Assembly: GCF_001708305.1 (NCBI RefSeq)
Contig: NZ_CP016953.1
Location: 1,321,501-1,385,500 of the forward strand
Length of the DNA: 64,000 nucleotides
Direction of reading: 5' to 3'
DNA from: Streptococcus himalayensis
Lineage (GTDB): Bacteria > Bacillota > Bacilli > Lactobacillales > Streptococcaceae
Positions 39,201-49,821 of this stretch are shown here, piece after piece. A model generated the notes under the pieces. The model was not told the origin of the DNA and ran no database searches. It was given only the letters and a program-made list of their open reading frames with translations. Position 1 is the stretch's first letter; each line of letters starts with the position of its first letter. The translations under genes were made by a program, and so were the position numbers.

Positions 39201-42200
39201 CGTAAATACTCAAGGAGAAGAAATTAAAGCTCCAGTAGATGATGTTGTAAATGGCAAACCAGGTTCAGATTATGAAACAGCTGACCGTAAAGATCAAACG
39301 ATCACAAAAGGTGATGTTACTTATGTCTTTAAGCAAATTCAAACAGGTCAACCAGGAAATGCACCTGAAAAAGGACAAATCAAGGCAGGTGAAATACTTC
39401 ATGTAACCTATGTCTATGATGTTCCAGAAAAACCAGTTGAAAAAACAGGTTCTGTCTTTGTTAAATTCGAAGATAAAGATGGACACCCTATCAAAGACAA
39501 GGTTTTGCAACCAAATGATGAAAACTTCGTGATAGATACTGACAAAAAACCAGTTGGTGATCATTACGAAACATTTGATAACAAGCCTGAAAAGATCACC
39601 ACAAAAGACGATAAAGTCTATTATCTTGCTCAAACAGAACCAAAAGAGAATTCAGCACCAGAAAAAGGTGAAGTGACTGAGAAAGATCAAACAGTTACTT
39701 ATATCTATGAGCAAGCAGGTAGTGTTGTCGTTCGTTATGTAAATGAACAAGGACAACTTCTAAAAGATAAAGATGTTGAAGATGAAACCAATGTCAAACC
39801 AGGTACACAATACAACACTTCCGAACAAAAGGACCCAACGATTACAAAAGATGACGTTGAATATGTCTTTAAGGAAATTCAAACAGGTCAGCCTGGAAAT
39901 GAACCTGAAAATGGGGTTGTACAAGCTGGTAAGACACTCGTTGTAACTTATGTGTATGCTGTGAAACCAGCACCAGAGGCTCCAAAAGATCCTCAATACG
40001 CAACGATCACTTACTACGATGTAACAGATAAGCAAGATCCAACTAAGATTAACGAGGACACTAAAGAGAAGTTAGGTGAGGTTGATAAAACGAATGGTGT
40101 TGAGGGTGAAAACTCTCCTTACACAACAGTGAAACGACTTGAAGATTATCTCAATAAAGGATATGAGCTTGTAAATGACGGCGTACCAAGTCCAATCACA
40201 TTCGATGGGAAAGCAGATAATTCTGAAGATGACCCAAGTCAAAAATATCAAGTTACTTTAAAACATAAAACAACACCGATTACACCAGACACGCCACAAC
40301 CAACACCAGGAACACCGATTAATCCGAATGATCCAAAAGGACCAAAATGGCCTGATTTAGCGAATGAACTTGAGCGTACAGCAACACGTACAATTCGCTA
40401 CCGTTATGAAAACACACCAGATGATGACACGATGAAAGTCTTCCCAGATGTGGAACAAACGGTTAAATTCAGACGTACTGCAACTGTCGATCATGTGACT
40501 GGTAAAGTGACTTATTCTGATTGGAAAGCGATTGTTGATGAAGCACCAGCTGTTATATCTGGCTCAAAAGAGGGACACACGCACTATAACCAAGCAGATG
40601 CTACAAAAGCTCAAAAAGATGTATTAGCTCAAACAGCGACGATATCTAAAGAGGGTGTGATTTCTGGTCTTGAAGATCAAAAAATCTTGTATGCTCCGGT
40701 TACACCAGAAGTGCCGGTACCAATCAAGCAACACGCAACCATCACTTACTACGATGTCACAGATCCAAACAATAAAACTCAGCTTGGTGATGTGGATAAA
40801 GAAAGTGGTACCGCTGGCGATAAATCAGACTACACAACGGATCCAGAGAAAAAACAAAAGAGGGTTCAAGAATATCTTGACAAAGGTTATGAAGTAGTTA
40901 GCGATAATGTTCCAACACCAATTATCTTTGATAATGAAGTAGATAATTCAGATGAGGATCCTACTCAGAAATACGAAGTAACCTTGAAACATGCGATTGA
41001 ACCAGTTGATCCAGATAGTCCAAAAGATCCAAATCAACCAATCAATCCAAAAGATCCAGATGGACCAAAATGGCCTGATCTTTCAAAAGAAGACCTTGTT
41101 CGTGAAGCAACACGTACAATTCGTTACCGTTATGCAGACAAACCAAAAGTAGAGGATGAAGAAGTCTTTGGTGACATTGTTCAAACAGTGAAATTCAAAC
41201 GCACTGCCAATGTCGATAAAGTAACTGGTAAGATTGTATCTTATGGTGAATGGATGCCAGTGGTAGCAGATGCACCAGCAGAGAAGTCAAAAGATAAAGC
41301 TGGCTATACTTTTGATAAAGATGCACCAAAAGAAACAGCCATGATTTCTAAAGAAGGTGTGATTTCAGGTATCCATGATCAATTAATTCTCTACACACCT
41401 GTGACAGCACCTGAAGCAGATAAGCAATACGCGACCATCACTTACTATGATGTCACAGATCCTAAGAAACCAGTTCAATTAGAGGGTGTGGATAAAAAAG
41501 AAGGTCTAGCAGGTAAAGAGTCTGATTACACAACTGCATCACGGATTAAGATGTACACAGACAAAGGTTGGGAATTAGTTTCTGACGGTGTACCAAATCC
41601 AATTGTATTTGATGATGTCACAGATCCGTCACAAGAAAAACCATCACAACAATACATAGTAACGTTGAAACATAAAGTGACACCTGTAACGCCAGATACG
41701 CCGGACACACCGGACAATCCAAGACCAAAACCAGGTGACCCTGTAAATCCAGAAGATCCACGTAGCCCACGTTGGCCAAATGAAGTAGGAGACCTTGTTC
41801 GTGAAGCTACTCGTACAATTCGTTACCGTTATGAAGGTAAAGAAGGTAATGATGATGAGGCGGTCTTCAAAGATGTTGTTCAAAAAGTTCGCTTTACTCG
41901 TACAGTGACAATGGATCATGTGACAGGTACATACACAGTTTCTCCTTGGAAAGCTGAAGTCGCAGAAGCTCCAGCTGTTGTATCACCAGAAAAAGATGGT
42001 TATACACACTATTATAAGGAAAATAAAGCTGAAAAAGATGCACCAGCTCAAACAGCCATGATTTCTGAAACAGGTGAGATTACAGGCATCAACGATCAAT
42101 TGATTGTGTACAAACAACAAGTAGGATCAGTCATTGTCAAATACGTCGATGAAAAAGGTAATGAAATTAAAGAGAAAGTTACCGATACGAAAGATGCCCC

Positions 42201-45200
42201 AGTAGGTAGTCACTACGAAACCTATGATAAGGTAGAAAGTACGATTACTACCAAAGACGGTGATAAGACTGAAGTTTACTACTACAAGAAAGTTGATGAA
42301 AAATCAGCACCTGAAGAAGGCGAAGTGACAGAGGAGACAACAACTGTCATCTATGTCTACGAAAAAGCTGGAAATGTCGTTGTAAATTACAAAGACAAAG
42401 ACGGTAAAGTCATCAAAGACCCAGTCACTGATGAAGAAAATGCAGAACCAGGTAAACCGTACGATACAACTGATCGCATTGAAGAAGAAATCAAGACCCC
42501 AGACGGTAAGACCTATAAGCGTGTTCCAAATCTTACTGAAGGTAAAGAACAAGGTGAAGTGCCATCAGGTGATACTGCCAAAGTAACCTACATTTACGAA
42601 GAAGTAAAAGGTAAGGTTGTCGTTCATTATATAGATATTGATGGAAAAACCATTAAAGAAGATGTCGTAGATACACCTGAAAGCTCAACTGGTGTTGGTT
42701 ATGATACTATGGAGCACAAACTTCCAACTGTTACAAAAGACGGTAAAGAGTATGAATTGCTTCCAGCATTAACGCAAGGTCATGAAACTGGTAAAGTAGT
42801 ACCAGGTACGACAAATGTTACATACGTTTATCGCTTGAAAGAAACACCACCAACTCCAGCACCAGCTGATAAGGTTGGATCAGTCGTTATCAAGTATGTC
42901 AATACAAAAGGTGAGACACTCGCAACAGACATCAATGACACTGTCAATGCAAAAGTTGGAACGGACTACGACACAACCGATTACAAACCAGAGAAACTTT
43001 ATAAAGACGGTAAAGTTTACCATTATAGAGAAGTAAAAGCTGGTTCAGCAGCTGAAAAAGGTTCTGTAATTGAAGGAACATTAACGGTAACGTATGTGTA
43101 TGAAGAATACGGAAATTATGTGCCATACGTACCAAACGATCCTGAAAATCCAAATCCAAAAGATCCAGATCCGAAATATGAATTACCAAAAGTACCGTAT
43201 GATGATACACCGAAGGATCCAAAAGATAACCCACCGGTGCCATACGTACCAGGTCATACACCAAAAGATCCAAATGGCGATCCGTTGAAACCAAAAGATC
43301 CGAATGATCCTAAGAAGGGCTATGTCCCACCAACGATCACCGATCCAAACGATCCTTCTCAGGATACACCAATACCGTATGAACCAAACGGAGGCTATGT
43401 GCCGTTTATCGACGATCCAACTCCAGATCCAAATAAACCGAAAGATCCGGAAAAAGTACCGTACGATAATACACCGGAAGATCCAAAAGATAATCCACCA
43501 TTACCATATGTACCAGGATATCGACCAAAAGATCCTAATGGTAATCCATTGAAACCAAAAGATCCGAATGATCCAACACAAGGATATATTCCACCAACGA
43601 TTACGGATCCAAACGACCCAACGAAAGATACGCCAGTACCTTATACACCTGCCGGAACGGTTGTTGTTCGCTACAAGGATACAGACGGTAATGTGATTGC
43701 ACCACAAGTGACAGACACACCAGAATCTGATGTGGGAACACCGTATGACACAACTGACCATATCAAACCAGAAATTACATTCAATGGTCACAAGTATGTT
43801 CGTGTACCAAGTAAGACTGAAGGTATGGAAAATGGTAAAGTTGTTAAAGGTGAAACAGTTGTTACTTACGTTTACCAAAAAGTAGGGAACTGGATTCCAT
43901 TAATTCCAGGTGTACCAGGTAAAGATCGTCCAGAAATTCCGTATCCATTCGATCCAGAACATCCAGATTCTCCGATTGACCCAACGAAACCGAACGATCC
44001 AAATCAACCAAATACACCACCGGTAATTCCATATGTACCAGGATTTGAACCGAAAGATCCAACGGATCCAACTGGTAATACACCACTTAAACCAGTTGAT
44101 CCAAAAGATCCGAATAAGGGTTATGTACCACCAGTACCAAATGAACCAGGTGAAGATACATTTATTCCTTACGTTCCAGTGGGTGCGAAAGTTGGTTCAG
44201 TAATTGTCCACTATGTTAATACAAATGGTGAAACAATTGCGAAAGACCGTATTGATACACCAGTTTCACCAGTGGGAACTGACTATGATACGACGGATGC
44301 TAAGAACCCTGAAAATGAATCCACAAAACCAGAACGCATTGAGTTGAAAGACGGTACAGTTTATGTATTAGTTAAGACTATGGGTGCTGAAACAGGTAAA
44401 GTGGTTGAGGGAACTACGGAAGTCACTTATGTTTACCAAAAAGTAGGGAACTGGATTCCAGAAATTCCAGGTGTACCAGGTAAAGATCGTCCGAAATTAC
44501 CATATCCGTTTGATCCAACGGATCCAGATTCGCCAGTTGATCCAACGAAACCAAACGATCCAAATCAACCGAATACACCGCCGGTGATTCCGTACGTACC
44601 AGGATACATTCCAAACGATCCAAACGGTAATCCATTGAAACCAGTGGATCCAAACGATCCAAAACAAGGTTATGTGCCACCAGTGCCAAATACACCAGGT
44701 GAAGATACACATATTCCTTACGTGCCTGAGAAACCAGCTCCGAAGGAACCAGGAAGTTATGTACCACATATCGAAGATCCAAATCCAAATAGACCAAAAG
44801 ATCCGGAAAAAGTACCGTATGATAATACACCGGAAGATCCACAAGATAATCCGCCATTACCATATGTACCAGGATATACACCAAAAGATCCTAATGGTAA
44901 TCCATTGAAACCAAAAGATCCAAATGATCCAACGCAAGGATATATTCCACCAGCGATCACGAATCCGGAAGATCCGTCTGAGAATACACCAGTACCTTAT
45001 GTGCCAAACGGAAGCTATGTACCACATATCGAAGATCCAAATCCAAATAGACCAAAAGATCCGGAAAAAGTACCGTATGATAATACACCGGAAGATCCAC
45101 AAGATAATCCGCCATTACCATATGTACCAGGATATACACCAAAAGATCCTAATGGTAATCCGTTGAAACCAAAAGATCCGAACGATCCAAAACAAGGATA

Positions 45201-46005
45201 TATTCCGCCAACGATTACCGATCCAAACGATCCAACGAAAGATACGCCAGTACCTTATACACCTGCCGGAACGGTTGTTGTTCGCTATAAGGATACAGAC
45301 GGTAATGTGATTGCACCACAAGTGACAGACACACCAGAATCTGATGTGGGAACACCGTATGACACAACTGACCATATCAAACCAGAAATTACATTCAATG
45401 GTCACAAGTATGTTCGTGTATCAAGTAAGACTGAAGGTATGGAAAATGGTAAAGTTGTTAAAGGTGAAACAGTTGTTACTTACGTTTACCAAAAAGTAGG
45501 GAACTGGATTCCAGAAATCCCAGGTGTGCCAGAAAATGGACGTCCAAGTCTGCCATATCCGTTTGACCCAGCGAATCCAGATTCTCCAATTGATCCGAAC
45601 AAGCCAGGAACACCAATCATTCCATACGTACCAGGATATACTCCGCATGATCCAGCAGGAAATCCATTGAAACCAGTGGATCCAAACGATCCAAGCAAGG
45701 GCTATATCCCACCAGTACCGAAGAATCCAGGTGAAAATACCCATATTCCTTATGTACCAAATGAACCGATAGTCCCAGAAGATAAATTGGTACCAGCGAA
45801 ACCAATTCCAGAAAAACCAGCTGACCCGGCTAAGCCAGCAGAACCTGCGAAGGAAGTGACTCCACAGTACATGAAACAAGGTACAGAATCATTGCCAAAT
45901 ACGGGTGATGCAGCTGGGCAAACTGGCATGGTTTACGGTGCAGCAGCACTCGGATTGACAGCTCTTCTTGCAGCAATGAAGAAGAAGTCAGAAAACGAAG
46001 ACTAA
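36217..46005 (+). CDS. Giant YSIRK-MucBP-LPXTG surface adhesin 2 (3262 aa)
   Basis: A wall-anchored relative of the 12760 gene with a different head. The YSIRK signal RFSIRKFKVGVGSVFLG has a likely cut after the alanine of VYA. A low-complexity stretch and the shared helical module (SKAQAAETI...SEELKASF...ATDAAALELI) follow. The head, about 265-690, is beta-rich with no match I recognise. Then come six MucBP units (691-1250), three copies of a two-part unit (TITYYDVTD..., TRTIRYRY...VKFKRT; 1259-1967) like Mub B2 domains, four more MucBP units, and Pro-rich blocks with three further MucBP units. LPNTG is at 3226-3230. AGGAGG is 4 nt from ATG 36217 and 7 nt from ATG 36220. The second fits the paralogue better. 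The ligand is unknown. Confidence 0.93.
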   Translation: MMFYRKKDRFSIRKFKVGVGSVFLGSFLLGVPQVYADEAIEAKAETEVVSATVEDTEANAILPDVVPSSVNPEDASTKETPNAAVVNVEEVPSVNVAAQEKPAVSPSVAQKNESATNAVTPTITETPSSKEQAVPKNESASQAVAPAIPAKETPTAPAEKAAETPTTAAAEKAAPEVSAPKDTLTVSKAQAAETIQAYSRLSEELKASFMTRLNQATDAAALELIANEAKRLQKRSETFPNEGRVIPTGTGFRLGETETPTQGRQVTPKVTVDGTHSTYNVLPTLVANPFKVNLSFEGQELHKDDYFYIEGQDVPVELPRKIVITNPDTNEEVVIGTVERVGYESDYYRAQDSQDPTRFDLSASSDYMSKKIKYKVTFNENVEGLKDVKAEINRNSNVQTLGVTQPHTVKFKVLVNGQVAAEKDYIQNPLNNGAGTTYRRFGPGDTKPYLRFNTMLYDFRPLGDAEDIAFSKEVENDAILTFNGEVGGLPNGFVAKIKAKDTNPNPYIWGDNLMLGTRLPVYYMPYDKDGKPQANSTDGSVYVTPKDTYMIIEKISEDKKEATIRFFGDYSRPGIIINGTMHPDKEEAGKTSKFGVTLLKKEWSTANPGNNADLTEKVQVDDPDHPGGSIMVDDPKRPGPAPGFHLVTFFDHNGNPINTRALQTGGNYRYADSARFTALPVTASNPEILNKGKVTVHYVDTDGKKLQDPVEAVSEQPVIAPGTENKTQYDTKTDNVRKPTIKSGDVTYKLVSAGDYNVGTVGAENNLETKKLDTVDGEKIIAANDMEGIAPSGDLMQGEHHVTYVYKAVKGNVDVYFVDENGNTLSPKETDTTDGNIDAAYDTEDDHHKAEITVNGKVYAFKELSKTNIVDGKEIKTDELNHIGGTTGKIKEGTTHVIKVYALKPGSVFVNYEDKTTGQPIANKVTDTDNQPDGTKYDTYDRKPEKLDGTDGSTYYLAQSKPKDGSAPESGEVTAGVNKEVTYLYEKAGNVKVHYVNTQGEEIKAPVDDVVNGKPGSDYETADRKDQTITKGDVTYVFKQIQTGQPGNAPEKGQIKAGEILHVTYVYDVPEKPVEKTGSVFVKFEDKDGHPIKDKVLQPNDENFVIDTDKKPVGDHYETFDNKPEKITTKDDKVYYLAQTEPKENSAPEKGEVTEKDQTVTYIYEQAGSVVVRYVNEQGQLLKDKDVEDETNVKPGTQYNTSEQKDPTITKDDVEYVFKEIQTGQPGNEPENGVVQAGKTLVVTYVYAVKPAPEAPKDPQYATITYYDVTDKQDPTKINEDTKEKLGEVDKTNGVEGENSPYTTVKRLEDYLNKGYELVNDGVPSPITFDGKADNSEDDPSQKYQVTLKHKTTPITPDTPQPTPGTPINPNDPKGPKWPDLANELERTATRTIRYRYENTPDDDTMKVFPDVEQTVKFRRTATVDHVTGKVTYSDWKAIVDEAPAVISGSKEGHTHYNQADATKAQKDVLAQTATISKEGVISGLEDQKILYAPVTPEVPVPIKQHATITYYDVTDPNNKTQLGDVDKESGTAGDKSDYTTDPEKKQKRVQEYLDKGYEVVSDNVPTPIIFDNEVDNSDEDPTQKYEVTLKHAIEPVDPDSPKDPNQPINPKDPDGPKWPDLSKEDLVREATRTIRYRYADKPKVEDEEVFGDIVQTVKFKRTANVDKVTGKIVSYGEWMPVVADAPAEKSKDKAGYTFDKDAPKETAMISKEGVISGIHDQLILYTPVTAPEADKQYATITYYDVTDPKKPVQLEGVDKKEGLAGKESDYTTASRIKMYTDKGWELVSDGVPNPIVFDDVTDPSQEKPSQQYIVTLKHKVTPVTPDTPDTPDNPRPKPGDPVNPEDPRSPRWPNEVGDLVREATRTIRYRYEGKEGNDDEAVFKDVVQKVRFTRTVTMDHVTGTYTVSPWKAEVAEAPAVVSPEKDGYTHYYKENKAEKDAPAQTAMISETGEITGINDQLIVYKQQVGSVIVKYVDEKGNEIKEKVTDTKDAPVGSHYETYDKVESTITTKDGDKTEVYYYKKVDEKSAPEEGEVTEETTTVIYVYEKAGNVVVNYKDKDGKVIKDPVTDEENAEPGKPYDTTDRIEEEIKTPDGKTYKRVPNLTEGKEQGEVPSGDTAKVTYIYEEVKGKVVVHYIDIDGKTIKEDVVDTPESSTGVGYDTMEHKLPTVTKDGKEYELLPALTQGHETGKVVPGTTNVTYVYRLKETPPTPAPADKVGSVVIKYVNTKGETLATDINDTVNAKVGTDYDTTDYKPEKLYKDGKVYHYREVKAGSAAEKGSVIEGTLTVTYVYEEYGNYVPYVPNDPENPNPKDPDPKYELPKVPYDDTPKDPKDNPPVPYVPGHTPKDPNGDPLKPKDPNDPKKGYVPPTITDPNDPSQDTPIPYEPNGGYVPFIDDPTPDPNKPKDPEKVPYDNTPEDPKDNPPLPYVPGYRPKDPNGNPLKPKDPNDPTQGYIPPTITDPNDPTKDTPVPYTPAGTVVVRYKDTDGNVIAPQVTDTPESDVGTPYDTTDHIKPEITFNGHKYVRVPSKTEGMENGKVVKGETVVTYVYQKVGNWIPLIPGVPGKDRPEIPYPFDPEHPDSPIDPTKPNDPNQPNTPPVIPYVPGFEPKDPTDPTGNTPLKPVDPKDPNKGYVPPVPNEPGEDTFIPYVPVGAKVGSVIVHYVNTNGETIAKDRIDTPVSPVGTDYDTTDAKNPENESTKPERIELKDGTVYVLVKTMGAETGKVVEGTTEVTYVYQKVGNWIPEIPGVPGKDRPKLPYPFDPTDPDSPVDPTKPNDPNQPNTPPVIPYVPGYIPNDPNGNPLKPVDPNDPKQGYVPPVPNTPGEDTHIPYVPEKPAPKEPGSYVPHIEDPNPNRPKDPEKVPYDNTPEDPQDNPPLPYVPGYTPKDPNGNPLKPKDPNDPTQGYIPPAITNPEDPSENTPVPYVPNGSYVPHIEDPNPNRPKDPEKVPYDNTPEDPQDNPPLPYVPGYTPKDPNGNPLKPKDPNDPKQGYIPPTITDPNDPTKDTPVPYTPAGTVVVRYKDTDGNVIAPQVTDTPESDVGTPYDTTDHIKPEITFNGHKYVRVSSKTEGMENGKVVKGETVVTYVYQKVGNWIPEIPGVPENGRPSLPYPFDPANPDSPIDPNKPGTPIIPYVPGYTPHDPAGNPLKPVDPNDPSKGYIPPVPKNPGENTHIPYVPNEPIVPEDKLVPAKPIPEKPADPAKPAEPAKEVTPQYMKQGTESLPNTGDAAGQTGMVYGAAALGLTALLAAMKKKSENED
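43643..45510 (+). repeat. Near-identical repeats in the 3' part of adhesin gene 2
   Basis: The MucBP block GTVVVRYKDTDGNV (about 250 bp) occurs at 43650-43900 and again about 1618 bp later at 45268-45518 with very few changes. Between them a 258-bp Pro-rich unit (SYVPHIEDPNPNRP) is tandemly duplicated, starting near 44755 and 45013. Confidence 0.85.
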
Positions 46006-46026
46006 GGTTTTATAGAGATACTGCCT

Positions 46027-46203
46027 ATGCAACAAGAGAATCATTTTCAGTATCCTCGCACCTTTGTGTGCAAGCAATGTGGTCGTGTTGTGACGACGAT
46101 TGCAGGGACTATTGACCGTCGTCAGACCTTCTGCAGCCCGATTTGTAGCCGGCGCTATTGGCGTCACTCTACAAGGAGAAAAAAAGTAGAGAAGTCCTCT
46201 TAG
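46027..46203 (+). CDS. Small Cys4 zinc-ribbon-like protein, cassette 2
   Basis: A 58-aa paralogue of the 22517 gene, placed 21 nt after adhesin 2. The cysteine pattern CKQC...CSPIC and the tail RRYWRHSTRRKK are conserved, as is the middle GRVVTTI. The N-termini differ. It is predicted to bind zinc, with function unknown. The ribosome site is weak, suggesting coupling with the adhesin. Its repeated pairing with a giant adhesin argues for a joint role. Confidence 0.7.
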   Translation: MQQENHFQYPRTFVCKQCGRVVTTIAGTIDRRQTFCSPICSRRYWRHSTRRKKVEKSS

Positions 46204-46217
46204 CAGGACTGTCCATA

Positions 46218-46257
46218 GACCTATTGGCTAGCGAAAGCTAGCTGATAGGTCTTTTTT
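46218..46257 (+). terminator. Terminator of adhesin cassette 2
   Basis: A 15-bp stem with GAAA loop (GACCTATTGGCTAGC with GCTAGCTGATAGGTC), then TTTTTT. The same GAAA-loop design closes cassette 1. Confidence 0.92.
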
Positions 46258-46286
46258 GTTTGCTATTGTTGTCCAATGGTAAGTAA

Positions 46287-46389
46287 GTAACCGCTCCATA
46301 ACGAGGTATATTGAAAAAGTTCCAAAGTCTTGCTTGACTCTGGAACTTTTTCTATTTGCAGTTGTTCTGAATTCGTTCAGTCCACGGTA
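46287..46389 (-). mobile_element. 103-bp relic of the IS66 left end
   Basis: This matches 4346-4448 with about two differences. It contains the inverted repeat and the last codons of tnpC, then stops abruptly at GTCCACGGTA. The rest of the element is missing, so a former insertion was mostly deleted. Confidence 0.92.
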
Positions 46390-46461
46390 CTCTTTCACTC
46401 CGTCTCATAACCAAATCCTTGATTGTCTTTTGTCAAAGGATTGGACGCTTCCTATAAATGC

Positions 46462-46499
46462 AAAACACTCCAGAATCAATAAAGATCCTGGAGTGTTTT
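46462..46499. terminator. Probable bidirectional terminator
   Basis: A 12-bp perfect stem (AAAACACTCCAG with CTGGAGTGTTTT) and a 14-nt loop. On the minus strand it could end the LysR-type gene. Confidence 0.75.
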
Positions 46500-46706
46500 A
46501 GTGGTAGGGTTGTCAGCATTGTATAATCGACTTGTTTGGAAACATTTCATTTTGACATACAAGCAGTTCAAAAAACATCTCTATCGCTGGTTTTTAAAAT
46601 GACCTCATTGAGTTTTCGCACCAGTCTAGTGAGGCATATTGAAACAGGAAAAAATGCTAAGGCCAACGTCGACTTTGAAACGGATTCATTCAGCTAGTCT
46701 TGGATA

Positions 46707-47615
46707 TTAGTGATCAAATTTGACTTCATCTAGTAGATAATCGATAAATCGTTCGCCCATTTTAGATAGGCTAGCCTTTTCATGCTGGAGATAGACTAGT
46801 TCAATGGGGTCGTCAATATCAAGAGGGATGGAGACGATATTGTCCCCATTGAGGTTGCTGTTTAAAATCCCTGTGGCAATGGTATAGCCATCCAGCCCAA
46901 TCAAGAGATTAAAGAGGGTTGCCCGGTCGCTAACGACAATCGATTTTTTATGGTGTTCTTGAGAGAGGATTTCTTCTGAGAAATAAAAAGAATTGTGGGT
47001 TCCTTGATCATAGCTGAGATAAGGGAAGTTTTCCAAATCAGACAGTTGGACCCGCTTTTTCTTGGCCAAGGGATTGAACTTGCTGACAAAGATGTGGGGT
47101 TGAGCTGTGAAGAGATGTGTGGCCTTGAGGTGATTGTCATCAAACATCTTAGAGAGGACATCACGGTTGTAGCTATTGAGAAAGAGAACGCCGATTTCAC
47201 TGCGAAAATTCTTGACATCATCAATGATTTCCCAAGTTCTGGTTTCCCGCAAGAAGAGCTCGTATTTCTCCATATCGCTTTTTTTGAGGAGCGAGACAAA
47301 GGCGTTAACGACAAAGGCATAGTGCTGGGAAGAGACGCTAAAGAGCTCGCGATTGGCTACAGGATTTTTATAGCGTTCTTCTAAGAGCTGGGTCTGCTCA
47401 ACCACTTGACGTGCATAGGAGAGAAATTCCATCCCATCTCTTGTGAGCGTGATACCTTTTGGATTGCGGATAAAAATATCAATGCCCATCTCGTTTTCCA
47501 AATCCCGAACGGCATTGGACAGACTAGGCTGGGTGATGAACAATTGCTTAGCCGCCTCGTTCATACTCCCTGTTTCGACGATTTTAATAATGTAATGTAA
47601 TTGTTGAATTCTCAT
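46707..47615 (-). CDS. LysR-family regulator, CpsY/MtaR-like
   Basis: This 302-aa LysR-type regulator has the N-terminal winged HTH (IQQLHYIIKIVETGSMNEAAKQ... ITQPSLSNAV) and a C-terminal effector domain. It closely resembles the streptococcal CpsY/MtaR group, which controls methionine uptake and, in some species, surface and capsule traits. The gene diverges from pyrK. Its ATG begins 6 nt after an extended -10, and no Shine-Dalgarno is visible, so a leaderless mRNA is likely. The CpsY/MtaR name is from family memory, and its target genes are not in view. Confidence 0.88.
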   Translation of the reverse strand: MRIQQLHYIIKIVETGSMNEAAKQLFITQPSLSNAVRDLENEMGIDIFIRNPKGITLTRDGMEFLSYARQVVEQTQLLEERYKNPVANRELFSVSSQHYAFVVNAFVSLLKKSDMEKYELFLRETRTWEIIDDVKNFRSEIGVLFLNSYNRDVLSKMFDDNHLKATHLFTAQPHIFVSKFNPLAKKKRVQLSDLENFPYLSYDQGTHNSFYFSEEILSQEHHKKSIVVSDRATLFNLLIGLDGYTIATGILNSNLNGDNIVSIPLDIDDPIELVYLQHEKASLSKMGERFIDYLLDEVKFDH

Positions 47616-47621
47616 AGTCTT

Positions 47622-47630
47622 ATTTTATCA
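47622..47630 (-). promoter_or_regulatory. Extended -10 directly abutting the LysR gene start
   Basis: On the minus strand TGATAAAAT (47630 to 47622) ends 6 nt before ATG 47615. The arrangement matches the three other predicted leaderless genes in the window. Confidence 0.6.
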
Positions 47631-47639
47631 TATTTAGGA

Positions 47640-47668
47640 TTGACAAAAAAGCATTTTAGGTGTAGAAT
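47640..47668 (+). promoter_or_regulatory. Promoter of pyrK-pyrDb
   Basis: TTGACA (47640-47645), 17-bp spacer, TAGAAT (47663-47668). The same two hexamers and spacing precede pyrF. Confidence 0.85.
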
Positions 47669-47674
47669 AGTGAA

Positions 47675-48000
47675 AATTTAACCTTTAAGCAGGTCCAGAG
47701 AGACTTACAAGGTTCCAACCATCTGGGAGATGGTTGGAAGTTGCAGAACCATCTAGTGTAGCTAGATTTCTCATCCAGTGAGTTGTGGTAACTGACAGAC
47801 AAAGCTAGCCCATCCTCAAACAAGTGATAGCCAGTTACAAATCAATTGGGTTTGGGTGCTCTCCTCTTTTTAACATGAGGATTTTAGGCCAATCATTGAC
47901 GGTGGGATATGCATGGGGAGTGGAATAGTTGTAACAGAGTAAAGTAAGTCTTTCTAGCAATCGTCTAAGAGGTTAAAACGGAGGTTTTGACCTCTTTTGA
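47675..48000 (+). promoter_or_regulatory. PyrR-binding leader of pyrK with a distant terminator
   Basis: AACCTTTAAGCAGGTCCAGA and the following GAGACTTACAAGG (to 47712) match the PyrR site before pyrF. PyrR binding with UMP promotes termination in this family of leaders. A 12-bp perfect hairpin with GGG loop follows at 47713-47739. The only intrinsic terminator (47967-47998) is about 255 nt further on, much farther than usual. The region in between has no gene and an unexplained origin. Confidence 0.75.
47967..47998 (+). terminator. Terminator hairpin just before pyrK
   Basis: A 12-bp stem (AGAGGTTAAAAC with GTTTTGACCTCT) and 4-nt loop, then TTTT. It overlaps the pyrK ribosome-site region only slightly and would stop transcription before the gene. 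Confidence 0.8.
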
Positions 48001-48014
48001 TAAGCGAGGGTAAG

Positions 48015-49771
<1,757 letters not shown>

Positions 49772-49778
49772 ATTTTAC

Positions 49779-49807
49779 TTGACAAATCCCCCAAAAATCG
49801 TTAGAAT
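49779..49807 (+). promoter_or_regulatory. Promoter of pyrF-pyrE
   Basis: TTGACA (49779-49784), 17-bp spacer, TAGAAT (49802-49807), identical in design to the pyrK promoter. Confidence 0.85.
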
Positions 49808-49821
49808 GATTGATAACAATA

